A stretch of DNA of 64,000 nucleotides from Nymphaea colorata (GCF_008831285.2 NC_045141.1:4977224-5041223); one strand, 5' to 3'. Shown: positions 36,501-49,103, counted from the first letter of the stretch. A program made the numbers and translations. Notes: a model not told the origin generated them from the sequence alone.

Positions 36501-37218
36501 AGAGCTTTGCTTGTCGAATCTGCTCCAACGCATGACACCTAGCACATCATCACCATGGGCATACACTCCACACATACAGACTCCGTAAAAAATTCACAGA
36601 AAAGAAAAAGCCAGATATCTATGTTTTTTTCAAGCGGGCGCCTATGTAATTCCACTAGAGAATATGAAAATAAATTGATGTTGGCATTCCTATGCAGATC
36701 CCAAGAGAATGCACAGGATAAAACTTAAGAGAGAAAAGTAGACCTCATCTTAAGGGAGCCTACAAGTTGACCCCCTTTTGTATAGGAAAATATCGACTTC
36801 CAATATAATTGTAGATATCAACACATACATTTGTGTGGAAAATATCGTGATAGGTCAAATCCAATATTAAATCTAGCCCTTCAAAATTCCTAACAGTTTC
36901 AGAGTGACAACTTAGAGAAAACCATGTGATTCCAAAGGCGGCAAACTTATCACTCTGCCAAAAATTATGCAAAGATTAAGGAGGATGTAAAAAACTGTTT
37001 CAAGAAAGACGGAGATATCTTCTTTACGCTGATCTCCTAGCCGGGCAATGACCAGACAAAAAAAAATGAAACAGAAGAAAAAGAACATACGCGTAGTGGT
37101 CAAAGAGCTCGGCCATGTCACCGAACCTTAATCTCCATCCTTTCCACCACGTCTCCGATGACGAGGCGCCACCCTTCGGGTTGAAGCAGATCTTCGAGAA
37201 AGAGGAAGGCGCGGCCAT
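33525..37218 (-). pseudogene. VAL/HSI2-like B3-domain transcriptional repressor, broken
   Basis: VAL proteins silence seed-maturation genes through a PHD-like zinc finger, a B3 DNA-binding domain and a CW domain. Exon 1 (37218-37091): MAAPSSFSKICFNPKGGASS then WWKGWRLRFGDMAELF. VAL proteins have SKICMN..CG and LCD.CG here, so several zinc-binding cysteines are lost. PHD-like exon (35412-35311): RLHCGCVVSAHTFLLLDVGG then IECISC, with good splice sites. Linker at 34752-34082 ends YWPRISSNQELHKIS. B3 exons: [20 protein letters not shown] at 33990-33875, then AYFP-type sequence with a TAG, a frameshift, and [20 protein letters not shown] at about 33620-33560. Multiple stops and frameshifts; the CW domain is not found. 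Clearly a pseudogene. Confidence 0.85.
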
Positions 37219-38284
37219 CTCCTCCAACTGGAAACAACAATTAACTAGAACAAACTCTGAGCCCATGAAGAGTATTTGTAGGGTGAACTAAATCATGTAA
37301 CAACGCCAAGACTAGAAAAAGGAAAACTGCAAACTTCTGGATCAATCTTCCAGCAGAGCGAGAAAAGAGGGGAGAAGCAGATGGTTTCAAGAGTCTAACT
37401 CGTGTATGTCTCTTCCTCCTCCTTCTGCGTCTGCCACCGCCGCTGCCATGGCTGCCAGTGCTTTGGCTGGCCTTCACTCATTCAGTGCCTCCGTCTCCCT
37501 CATCATTGTCATTGATTACCGTTACACTTTTGCATCTCATCTGCAGTGAATGTCATGCAGGCACGTAACATCCTCTTACACATTTCACACACAAACAATG
37601 GCTCACCCACCCAGCACTATTTCGTGTTGCTTCTTTTTCGTTCGTAAATCTTCCTCATCCTTTTTCCCCCCAAAATCCTCTTCTCTCTCTCTCTCACCCT
37701 CGGTCGTTTGCCCGTTCTCCACTGCCCTCTGGGCCACTGCCATTTTATAAGTGAGTCTTCGCCTGGTCCCGAAACACTGATCTTTCCTCTAGTTAGAACC
37801 TGCACTAACCACAGAGGATTCAGTCTGTGCTTTGGTGGGGTTGGACAGCTCGAGCCTTGTCCACTATACCTTGATATGGATGGGCTAGTTTTGCTGCATT
37901 CTATTCTTGACTCTGTACTCAAGTGGCCCACAACCCAATCCATCTTTTTGTCCGCTTTCTAGGATGATGTGGGACAAAAAAAAAAGAATTGGGGAAAAAT
38001 TTCCACCATCATATCTTTGATGGGAAACATTTTTCATCCGTGAAGGTGGGAGAACATGCGATGGAGGGAGAACATGTGACAAAGACATCTACTTTTGTAT
38101 TTAAAAAGCTATCTACGATGTTGACATGCCACCTCTTTGAATTCTCCAAATTAATCCATCAATCCAAGGCGTTGTGCTTCTTGAGCAATTACCATGTGGT
38201 ACTTCAACATAATGGGCACTGTTGTTTTAATATGCATCTTATTTCCGTTCCCATATCATTTATTCTCATACAACCACAAAGTCA

Positions 38285-39345
38285 ACCCTAAATAGGACCA
38301 TCAGGTTCAAGCCCAAAATTTACAAAGATGTTTGGATTCAGCTTCAATCCACCATTCTCTGTGTCTACGTCAATCTGCAGCATATATGAGCCCTCCTCCA
38401 AGGTCTCTTGATAGAATTGCCGATCCCATGTGCTAAAGAGTGACTTAGTCACCTACGATCTCTTACCGTCCAAGCTCAACCGGATCATTTGTGGCCCACC
38501 TCTGAGTCTGCTTCCTTGAGGAAAGCAAGAAAAGGTAAGAACAACAATGACTTAAACACACATTTTACTTCAGGAACATCAAACTGAGACTCCAGCCCAT
38601 CTTTAGATACTGCAACTATCTGGCTTCCTGAATGAGTCCACCAACCCATAGTTGTCCAGTCAAAACAGTCTTTGAAGGGTCCTCAATGTTGTATTGCCTG
38701 ACATCACCATGCTGCCAGTTTGATAAGTAAAGGAAGCGACCATCCAGTGAGATAACCAAATCAGTTATAGGTCTAGGCATTTCAAGCATAATCCAATTCC
38801 GAAAGGTGTCACAGATATTGCAACATAGAAGAAACAAACAAGCAATTTAGGACCCCCTCTCTCTAGAGTGCTCTCTCACATATGCACACTTACAGTAATG
38901 TGAACATCAGCAAATGGTACCTCAGGGCTCCACGATCCACTTGGAGTCTGGAAAAACCTAATCATGTTGCTGCTTAATGCAGACCCAACGTAACCTGTAT
39001 AGAATCTACAGGACAGTATCAAACTAGTCATAAGTAATAGCCACTACAATAGATGATCATTTCAAGCATAGGGTGCACATTTCAGAGCGACGATATTTGA
39101 CACTGTCACACTGACCTCCAAAGGTAGGAGATCTGAGTTACCAAGGTCCAGTCTATTTCAGTTCACCATCGGGCCAGCTGTATACATGTAGATGTCTTCA
39201 TAACGACCATCTTCTACATGTTGGAGACTGAATCCTTTTGTAACGGATTTTGGTGCTCCCCATGATGAACTAATCATGGTCTTGTGTCAGGGCTGATACC
39301 AGAAGTCATATCCAAATAGAGTTTTATTACCAAGTTTCTCCCATC
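38285..39345 (-). pseudogene. selenium-binding protein (SBP1/methanethiol oxidase family) fragment
   Basis: Four exons with plausible splice sites. 39345-39116: WEKLGNKTLFGYDFWYQP, stop, HKTMISSSWGAPKSVTKGF. 39005-38921: YTGYVGSALSSNMIRFFQ. 38803-38569: PITDLVISLDGRFLYLSNWQ then HGDVRQYNIEDP and GQLWVGGLI. 38514-38285: RLRGGPQMIRLSLDGKRS, stop, [16 protein letters not shown] and [12 protein letters not shown]. The order is that of the central-to-C-terminal beta-propeller of SBP. Lesions: TGA for Arg after WYQP, a stop and frameshift after GELK, a 1-base deletion after GGLI, and a TAG after KRS. The N-terminal third, with the CSSC metal-site region, is absent. Confidence 0.88.
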
Positions 39346-40054
39346 TGAACCAGAAATAACATATCGGAGATCAAAAGTACCAGATTTCAACACAAATGAA
39401 GATGTGCTGATCAGAGCACTCACATCAGATGCATGGGATAAAAGCTAAAATTCATTCCAAGAAGTCCATGTGATCTTAAGAGATGTATCTTATCACAGCA
39501 AAATCAAGTGAGGATAGAGATCATGCTCATGTGAGGCAGTGTTAAGTAATCTTGTAGAAGAAAAAAGAACTTGCCAGAACCAGTTCATTAATGTGAAAGC
39601 CCAACCAGTCACACTTAAATTTATAGAAAGAGATCAGATTTGGTGTGGAAAGAACTAGTGAGACTGGCACAATGCAAGTCCCCTACTTGTTTTCTTTAAA
39701 CAATGAAAAATAGAAACTGTTGAACATATATGACAAAGGACTGTGTTAGTGAGTTCATGATTGAGATAACATGTCATCAAAATAATTGTTGCAGACCATA
39801 AAAGATTTCATTCAGAAAATTTGTAAGCTTTGAGGACAATCTCAATGACCAATTTTGAGAAAAAAACATTATGAAAAAGCAAAAATGGATTATCGCTGCG
39901 GTTCCAAGCCATGATACATTTTGAACATGGAAAGGGAATACTTACATCTCACTGTATGCATGTTATGCATGTACAACCTCTTCTTTGAATCCCCCCATAT
40001 AAACATTGAGGTTGGGCTGACCTGCAATTCTAAAATTACAAAAGATGCCCTTAC

Positions 40055-40271
40055 AAAAATACATGGAGGAATCTTCGGATGAAGGAAATGGATCAAAATG
40101 TTGTTCACTGCAAAGGAAAATTCCTTTGCTAGTTGCTCTCTCCAATTCTCCTTGAGAAAATGCTTTTGAAAGCCGTCTAAGGTAGAATATAGAGAAAACT
40201 TCAAGCATAATCCTTTTGGCTTTAGATTTGTTTAAACCAAAGATATCCTTCAAATTGTCCAAAGCAGTAAG
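40055..40271 (-). pseudogene. TIC110: TIC110-like exon (chloroplast inner-envelope import protein)
   Basis: After an acceptor (CATGCAG) it encodes LTALDNLKDIFGLNKSKAKR then IMLEVFSIFYLRRLSKA and FSQGELERATSKGIFL...HFDP. It ends at a possible donor GTAAGG. TIC110 has the corresponding 'LaaLn.LkniFGLgkreAE.I.ldVtsk.YrkrLaqA...GdLe.AdSKaaFL..LceelhFDP'. The divergence is large but collinear, with a small deletion before HFDP. Only this internal piece of a roughly 1000-residue protein is recognised. Confidence 0.65.
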
Positions 40272-40616
40272 CTGCATGTAGAAAAAGAACAAAGAAAAAG
40301 GTTAGAAAATTATAAGCACAAGCAAGGAAGCTGCAACTAAGGACCTCCATCTATTTGCATAGCCTACAAATGTTTTGGACATCTATGAATCCAGAAACTG
40401 CATAATGTAAACTCACTTTTATTTTTCTTCAATATGCCCATTATAGAAAACTTGCTATAAATATGATCGAAAGAAGCTTCAGGTCATTCACTTTTCCATC
40501 CATCATGTTTACCACCTAAAACAAGAATAAATAGTAGTGACCAGAAATTGCACACTAAGAAAACCACCAGATTCAACAACTTCAATTATATAATTGTAGA
40601 ACACTTTTTTTTTTTT

Positions 40617-40718
40617 TGCCTGAAATGCTAGATTCTGCACTAATAATTTATGATCAAAGGAGAGATGGACAGTGGCACTTATGGCATGAACCTCCAAAGT
40701 TGCCTCACCTATAAGCTG
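40617..40718 (-). other. possible exon of unknown gene
   Basis: Minus strand, after TGCACAG: LIGEATLEVHAISATVHL then SFDHKLLVQNLAFQ, before a GC-type or lost donor. It is protein-like and precedes the TIC110-like exon, but I do not recognise it as TIC110 sequence. Confidence 0.3.
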
Positions 40719-41284
40719 TGCAAAATAACAATAATCATTACGAAAAGAAAAGAAAGAAACAGGAAATTGAAAGAGGAATAAAACCAAAGTCAAAAGAGTA
40801 TGACAGTAGGCAAAGAATAATTGAAGCACAATTACCTCCATTCTTCAAACCAACCAGTAGTTCAGTTTCTTCTCCCTGCTGAAATAACTGAGAAAACAAA
40901 ACTTTTCTACCACTCTAGGGGATAGACTTGGCATATTTTTAAAATGTAAGTTAACCCATGATTGTATCATAAGCGAGTTGGATATGAACAGTATGAACAA
41001 AATAGATTGGCATATTTTTAGAATGTAGGCTTTCATGTTAGCAAACACTTGATTGTAGCATAAAAATGTATGATATGCAATTCAAAGACTCTATCAGAAT
41101 GTGACACACACCCATGAATTTGACCAGATTATATTTATCAAAAGAATCAAGTTGTCACAGGGTGACTTTTCCAAGCCTATTTGGCCCACATTGCACCAAA
41201 GGATAGTCGGTCTGCAACACAAGTGAAGGCATTGAAAAAGGAAAACCAAGAACCTAAGACAATAAAGCACCTAAACAACCCATG

Positions 41285-42440
41285 TCACAATGAAAGTATA
41301 ACTAAACATGACACTATGCAAGAAACCATTAATGTAGAAAACAATTGCCCAACTCAACAAAACTAAATAATCAAACTAAATCAAAATAGGATCCTATTGA
41401 ATACAAATCAAACCAATGACCTTAACCGCTGGACATGTGCAATAGCTAACTAAAAGATCTATTCAACTAATCTGACACTAACGTGATACAAGAGCAACTG
41501 AGCATTATGATCGTCTAAAACCATGAAGGACCTTAGGACATAAAACCCAAAAACCATGCAACTTCGATGAATAGAACCTTTCAAAAATGTCACAGTTCAA
41601 AATGGACTACAAAATTGATTGGTTCTTTTGAAAAGAGATAAGAGGTGTTCCATGATAGACTCAACCCTAAGTCTGGGTTATGTTGATGACACTCGGTTAG
41701 GATGGAATAATGGGCCAGGCTTAATCACTTATCCCAAACGACATGCATCTCTTGGGACAAAGAAATGAAATTCGTCACACTCAACATGAGTTGACTAGGT
41801 TTGAGGAGTTTCATCTATTCCATGAATGGAGTAATGGTTTGGTAATGGAATGGCCAACATCTTTCAAGGCCAAAGGGGATTGGGAATGAAATGACAAACA
41901 TATTTCAAGACCAAAGGAGACTGGTTAGTTCCTCCTACGACTAGAGATGTCAAGTTTTAGTTTGAAATAGTTCAAAAATGATCAATTTAACTAGTAAGCA
42001 TGAGTGCTCGTGTTGTGCAAATAATATGGCCTTCATTTACACATAGCACCTACCGTACAAGCTTTAGGATTCATTTCGCGTCAATGTCGTCAAATCTCTA
42101 GAAGGGATGCCTTTCAATTTCCAAAATATGAACATAAAGGAATCATCCTCAGCATCTTAGGTAATAAAAAGTATGAGAAGATATTGACCCTAGGACCACA
42201 CATCTACCAAAGATTTTCACATTCAATTCCTGCGAGTTCAGCCTTCATGCCTTTCATCTCTTGGCAAACACCTTTTGCTTTTTTTTCCTCTTTTTTTTTC
42301 TTTCTCTTGCATTCAGCTTTTGCCTTAAGTTTTTTTTTTCTTTATTTTTTTTTAGGCCGACCTTCACCTTTGAGGGAACTCCTCACCACCCCAAAGGCAA
42401 CTATGAAGCTCCACCACTTTGGTGGTTATGTGTACCTTTG
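41285..42440 (+). repeat. segmental duplication, left piece, copy 2
   Basis: Copy of 20372-21345 with the same orientation. It differs by substitutions and by an extra ~168 bp at 42016-42183 that ends just before GACCCTAGGACCACACATC. No gene recognised. T-rich tracts at 42280-42355. Confidence 0.85.
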
Positions 42441-43560
42441 TCACGTATCCAACCCACTTCACCTTGTGGGTTTTTGATGAGACAAAGGTTCTTAAGTCAT
42501 TATCTTCGTGGTATAGATATAAATCACCTATATGTCTGTCCGGTTCTCTTGATTATTGACCCAGAGGAATGACTACACAAGCCCCGAGCCAGTCTGTCAA
42601 CTCTCATTTTGCTATCTACAAAGATCTTACAAAGCATTTTGGCTTCTCTCTCAAGATATCTTCTTGCTAAATCCATGCAAATGCTTGATTACCAGAGTCA
42701 ATAGCATTTCCTAGTCTCGACTTTCTCAACTTCACAGGACCTTTCCTTACTGCTCATATTCAGGATCTTTTCAATTTTCCTCTTCCATTGTTTGGCAACA
42801 AAAATTTGAAATTTCATCCTTCTGCTCAAGGAGGCACTAAGAATAAAGAAAAGCCACTTCATTATGTGAGAAGACACTTTCAAAATGTTTTTAAGCAAAA
42901 CTGAAAATTATCACTTTTACAAAAATTCTTAACATCAAATGGTATATCGCCAAGAGGAAGGAACTCTACTTTAAAGAAGAGGGTGAATGCAAAATAGCAT
43001 AGGTTGGTTGGGTAGAAAAATGAACTTCGCCAACTCTCCTAGGGACTTCTATACGAAAGGTTGGTTTAATAGTGGTGATTTTCCATAAGAGTTTTGACTC
43101 CTCAACTGATTGAAAATTTTACAAGTGGTTTAGGTTAAGCTCTTATCTTTCCCTAAAGGAAGCCCGGGATAAACCAATCCTATGTGGTGGACTTTATAAA
43201 ATCATCAAGTGCATGATAATGACAATGATGGGATTGGACTCTGTTAGACTCTAAATGTACGACTATCCAGCAAAGTTCATCAGTCTTGTGCCCTCGTTAC
43301 ATGAGGACTTTGCAAAATATATTCTTGACCACAAACAAATAAAGCATTAGCAGAAAACATCCAAACACAATGTCGTCATACATGGAGGTGCCATGGACTT
43401 GACTTTATTTATGTCATCTACCAACTCCTTAACATGACCCTATGCTGCCCTTCCTTTGCATGATATGTTGACTTGCTTCCAGTTTGAGATATATATGAAA
43501 CGCCTGAACCAAGCTACACTACTTAGAGAACTGATTTTAATTCGTTGACTACAAATGATA
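42441..43560. other. noncoding, no recognised feature
   Basis: No convincing open frame or repeat. Flanks differ from those of copy 1 (21346 onward). Confidence 0.4.
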
Positions 43561-43979
43561 ACCCTAGAGTTTAGCTTCTACCCTGTGAAGCATGACCAAG
43601 CGACGAGGTGAATCTCAAAACTCTTGAATCCAGGTCAGAGAAAAAAATTATTAAGCTAACAACTGAGGAAACTGTTTCGCCTAAAACAAACATAGACTTC
43701 CGAAATTTCCTATCCACAACAACAACATACAACACTAACGTTCTTGATGTGCATGAAAACTTAATTGTAATGAAGGCACCAAACTTTATAAACACAGAAT
43801 TCCCTGAAGAGACCTCCAGTCCATGTTTGTTGATGAAATCAGAACTACATGCAACTGATCCACCTGATGCCCACAACTGAAACCTGACCAAATTGTGGCA
43901 CTAAAAACCTCCCAATACATGACCTAAAGCCGAAGTCAAGGGAAGGAGCAAAACAAGGTACTCAATCAGCAATCATGAA

Positions 43980-44707
43980 GTGGACTGGGGAAAATACCTG
44001 CAGATACTATGATATAAGTCTTCCCCTTGCAGTCGAGGATTCCAAATTAGGCGTCCTTTTCATCAACCTATTATTCCATGTCGATGGCACTGTATTCAAT
44101 TTCTCTGATGCAGAATCTATAACCCACAATAAGCAAAACGGCAAAAGGATTAGAGACAGCCGGTTTTAACAATTATCATTCTCCCAAGTGGCACATGTAG
44201 AACTTGGGATACAAACTTGGTGAAGGAGGTGGCTTCGCGACCGATTTGTTGACCACGACATCTGGATTGGAAGCTGGGATTTCAACTGGTGCCGGATCTT
44301 CCACAGAACCGGTCACTGGGTCAGAGGGGAGCTGGTATCATGAAGATGACGGCGCCAATTCCTTCGAGTTGGGCACATCGCCCCTCGGTGCGACCGGCAA
44401 TCTCTTTTGGATGAGAGTTCTCCGCCTGATTCCACCAATTCAACCCCCAAAGAAAACAAGTTCTCCGCCTGATTCCCTGAAATCAAGCCCTGGAGAAAAC
44501 AACACCCTATGAAAACCCACAAAACACATACATGAGATGTTGGAGTCGACAACAAACCCAAGAATAGGTAAACAATAACAAATAAGATTTGGGCAAGGTT
44601 TGCTTCATCCGAATACCTTGAGATGCTTGCTTCTTGGCACCGGCGATGGCAAAGAAAGCTTCACCGATGAAGAGCTGCACCTAGTGGAAACCATGGCTTC
44701 CTTCTCT
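43980..44707 (-). pseudogene. exons of an unrecognised gene, possibly plastid-targeted
   Basis: A minus-strand first exon appears to start at about 44694-44692 with MVSTRCSSSSVKLSLPSPVP then RSKHLKV, rich in Ser/Arg/Lys like a transit peptide, before a donor GTATTC near 44617. A second part at about 44420-44195 reads VAPRGDVPNSKELAPSSS, stop, then DPVTGSVEDPAPVEIPASNP. A third at about 44115-43985 reads SEKLNTVPSTWNNRLMKRTP. I cannot assign a family. The TAG/TGA inside the second part suggests a broken copy. The order and strand match the other gene fragments to its left. Confidence 0.35.
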
Positions 44708-44759
44708 CATCATGTTTCCCTCTCTCCCCCTTCTCCAATTCCTTCTCCCCCACTTTCCT

Positions 44760-45695
44760 CCTCTCTGAGCGGACGTCAGTCGCTCTTCCTCTTTCTTGTC
44801 TTCCCGAAACGACAAAAGGACAGAAACAAAAAGAAAAAAGTGTAAGGGTCGTATACAATGACAAGCCCCAATCGAATATTACAGTATGGATGAGGCGAGC
44901 GAGGTTGAATCCGAATTGGAAATGTGAGAAAAAAAACAACAACAACAAAAAAATCATCATATGATGTGTGCACTATATGGCAACCCATTTCTTCACTTTT
45001 CTTTTCCATCTGTTGTGGTCCAGTGGACTCAAAATGTTTCCTTAGTCGGTCCAGTGTGGTAAAACCATCGAAAGGTTCTCTATTTACGTTTGATACAGAT
45101 CAAACTTATGAGTTGTTTATCTCATAACAAGGATGGGATCTGAGAAATGACCCTTCCAATCAAGGGGGCCATGTAATTAGAGAGATGTGTCTAGATGGCG
45201 CTCAGTTTTTGGATCTCTCTCGATTGTATCTAGTTTAACAAAGGATTTAGCATAAATCTACTATTTTGACAAATAGCAGATTTGAAAACAATCGTTTATG
45301 GGTTGTTTGACAAGGCCGGAATTGCATAATTATGTAAATAAAATTTTCTTTTTTCGAGGAAATGGGAATTGAATCCTCAAACAAAGATTTTATGTCTTAA
45401 GATTATAGTTTCAATCTTCAATCAAAATTTAGGAATCGTGATTCTATTATGAGGGGTGGAATTATGATTCCTTAAATTTGTAATTTATTCGTTTTTCTTT
45501 GAGCACATGTCATCATGGTTTTATTTCATGAATTTTATACTTTTAATTGTGATTTTGTCAAAAACAACATTTTCAAAATTAGACTCAAAACTCTAGACTA
45601 TCAAATTAAAAATGAAACTAGAACCAAAATTTCATTCTAATTCCAGTTTGAGTGCCGTCAAACACCCCCTTATGGTCACCACTATCTTTTAAATG
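44760..45695. other. noncoding, no recognised feature
   Basis: Promoter-side sequence of the preceding minus-strand exon, then AT-rich DNA. Nothing else identified. Confidence 0.4.
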
Positions 45696-46576
45696 CATTG
45701 ATCTCAAGTTAGAAGGGATGAGATTTGATCTGAGATCTATGAACTTTAAGACGCAAGGCCTACAAACAACATTTGCATAGTGCACATACACATATATATT
45801 TATAAAGTTTGTACATTATACATATATGTAACATATATACATATATGCTATATATCTATATATAAATATTTATACATACGTATAATATATATACATATAT
45901 GCTAATGCATATACATACAAATGTATATATTATGTACATATAGTGTTGTGTAATATGCATATACACATGTATAATATAATATACATAATACGTACAATGC
46001 ATACATAACATATATATGGATACAATGTACATATTTATATATAGATATTAATACATGTATGTAATATATATCTATATATCATTGATCTCAAGTTAGAAGG
46101 GATGAGATTTGATTTGAGATCTATGAACCTTAAGTTGCAAGGACTACAAACAACAAAATCTTTGCATAGTGCACATACACATAGATATTTATAAAGTTTG
46201 TACATTATACACATATATAATATACAAACATAGATGCTATATATCTGTATATAAATATTTATACATACGTATAATATATATACATATATGCTAATGTATA
46301 CACGTACAAATGTATGAATTATGTATGTATATATATACATATATGTACATATAGTGTTGTGTAATATGTGTATATACATGTATAATATAATATATATAAT
46401 ATGTATAATGCATACATAATATATATATGGTAGTAGACATTGTACATATTTATATGTAGATATTAATATATGTATGTAATATATATCCATATATTCACAC
46501 ATAATGTACATATGTATATACAAATATGTACATATATATGTTAGATGTATATGTACATGTATATGTATGCATTACG

Positions 46577-46618
<42 letters not shown>

Positions 46619-46659
46619 AATATGTTATATGTAAATACATATTTGTATATTATATGGAC

Positions 46660-46721
<62 letters not shown>

Positions 46722-47240
46722 GTATGTATGTATGCGCATACATAAATATATGTATAAAATAATATTAATATGCACATATATATAGTATGAACGTGTACGT
46801 CCATATGTTTGCATATATGTGTTATATACATACACACACATATGTATTAACGTATATATACAAATGTACATATATATGTATAGGTACCTATATGCTGAAA
46901 TTATACCTATTATATACGTATATATAATGTATCTGTGTATACGTACATATATATGTGTGTGTGTATACATATGTATATATATTGTATTACTATACATAAC
47001 AACGTATATACATATATTATATATATGTACCTAGACATATAACATATTTTATTGTAACATACTATATGTACATTGGTACAATGTTCGTACATATAACGTA
47101 TTACTATACATAACATATATACATATATTATATATATGTACCTATATACATATATTATGTACATGTACCTGTACATGTAATATATTTTTACTGTAATATA
47201 CTGTTTGTACATTGGTACAATGTATTACATATATAATATA
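45696..47240. repeat. AT-rich simple-repeat tract with higher-order tandem copies
   Basis: Built of ATAT, ACATAT and TATGTA motifs. Pure (TA)n runs lie at about 46578-46615 and 46663-46717. 45696-46079 and 46080-46490 are tandem copies with a 384-bp period, each starting CATTGATCTCAAGTTAGAAG. A shorter tandem of about 118 bp lies at 46984-47225 (TATTACTATACATAAC, then TACATTGGTACAATG). Long open frames here consist of Tyr/Ile/His/Thr repeats and are artefacts of the repeat. Confidence 0.9.
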
Positions 47241-47254
47241 CACATAACATACAG

Positions 47255-47647
47255 CGAGAGACTCAAGACTCAAGAATGGTTGAAGCGATTGGGAAATATC
47301 AAAAGATCGAGCGAGAGAGGGAGTAGCACAAAGATGATAGAGGTCAAGAGATTGCAAGAGAAACAAAAAATACATTATAAAGAGAGAGAGAGATAGTTGT
47401 CCAAACCCTCGGTCGTTTGTTCCACGGGTTATGTGAAACCCTCATTCGTATGATGGCTTTCCGTTGCTCTCAACGAGGTGATGATGCCGATCGATCTCCT
47501 AGGTCTTCCACTACAGTGCCCAATGATCAGCGAACATGAGACTCAAGAATGGTGGAAGCGATTGGGAAATATTAGCGAGAGAGGGAGTTGGGCAAAGATG
47601 ATCGAGGTCGAGAGATTGCAAGAGAAACAGAAAATACATTATAAAAA
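47255..47647 (+). repeat. pair of ~115-bp direct repeats
   Basis: 47258-47388 and 47535-47643 share GAAGCGATTGGGAAATAT, GCGAGAGAGGGAGT and GAGATTGCAAGAGAAACA. They are separated by about 150 bp of unrelated GC-richer sequence. No family recognised. Confidence 0.7.
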
Positions 47648-48991
47648 GCTGATGTCCACCCGGTCCCTGACCGCATCGTCTATCCCCTTGAGCGGGTCCA
47701 CCGCGAAACATCCCTCCTCCGAACACGACCTCTAGATTTCCAGTTGGCTCGTCGATGACCCATCCCTGGCCGCTCCCAGCCCCAGCCCGCAGTAGGTCAC
47801 GTTGTGCATGATGGTGCTAGCCAGCTGCGGTCGACTTGGTGTGTCTTCCATGCCCCACTGTGTCGCTGGGTGAGCTCATCAGCGTACTGGGCCCGTTTGA
47901 CTCGGGGACTTTTGCGACCCCGAATGAGTTATAATCCGAGCATCGATCACCTTCCTGAGTCGAAATTCACCCATCAGCTCTATTTTGGCTATAGGTATGT
48001 GATTTCAAATTAGAGCATAAATTTCAAACCTGTTGCAGTTGGACGCTTTGTAGTTAGGCCCTTCCATGCACGTTCCTTTCCCTCTTAATGGTACATCATT
48101 GAAACTCGGTGATTTGGGACAAATTCCTAACAGACACCACGAGAGAAGGTGAAATGGTTAAGTAATACCTGATATTATGTCTAAGTAGACAACTAAAAGA
48201 GAATATTATGCACTTGGAACTCACAACATTTTTAGAACATGTGTTTCAAGAATGCTATGCATTTGTTTTAGGAAATATGATCTAATTACTTACTTCTAGC
48301 TTTTGATTGCTTAATTTAGGAACGATAACCATATCTGGATCATTCTTCTCAAAATAAGAATATAACATGTGTTTTAAGAAAATGTGTTCGAAGAGCACAA
48401 AATTTTTCTTACCAGATGCCTAATGTTATTGGAATTTGAATTAAAATTGAAGTTTGTGTAGCGAATGATTGACAGATTATCGATTGACATATGCTTCATA
48501 TGTGATTGGAATTGATAAATGGCACATACATGGGATCTCATGGTTGTGGCAATAAATAGATAGACATAAAAGAAATAAGGTGCGGCATGGAGTAGCATTA
48601 GTGAAAATTAGAAGCTCGACCAGATCCCTGCTTCATAAAATTTAAAAAGTTTCCTACCCAAATCTCAAAGCACCAAATTCCCAACTCCCATCTAAAAGCA
48701 AGAGTGATTTGTACAACGGAATCTCTTTCTCGAAAAGTTTGTAAGCAAGATATAAGGTGTTCAAAAAGGAATGTGGTGGACTGTTTTTTTGCATCTCTCT
48801 ATTGCATAATGAACCAAGATTCCTGGGATGCTCATAAAATATCTCCAAATGACTCATAAGGGCAAGGAGATCAAGGGGATTTATTTGATTTTTGAGAATG
48901 TCAGTTGAATGTATTGGGGGGCTTTTCAATCTTTTATGTCGACAGATCAAATTTAGATCCATATCCAGTATAATTTCAAATTTAGAACTTG
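47648..48991. other. GC-richer island then noncoding DNA
   Basis: 47650-47960 is markedly richer in G+C than its neighbours and looks like decayed coding DNA in more than one frame. I cannot name a family. 48010-48991 has no recognised feature. Confidence 0.35.
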
Positions 48992-48997
48992 TTGCAC

Positions 48998-49103
48998 TTG
49001 CCACCATTCGTGGCCTAGAGGAGTAACACCTAGAACATGAGACTCAAACCTAGATTTTTTGAGTGTAAACCACCATGCTACCCGGTTAAACTACACCCCT
49101 TCA
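48998..49103 (-). mobile_element. tRNA-derived SINE head (copy B)
   Basis: Same A-box/B-box arrangement as at 24735-24838 (minus strand GGTTTGAGTCTC). It stands at the left limit of the duplicated block. Confidence 0.5.

Noticed and set aside
44204-44512. 102-codon plus-strand open frame
   Set aside because: It is the antisense of the better-supported minus-strand exon-like sequence with a transit-peptide-like start.
46035-47212. Several 80-160 codon open frames on both strands
   Set aside because: They are translations of TA/ACATAT simple repeats (Tyr/Ile/His/Thr runs) and not genes.
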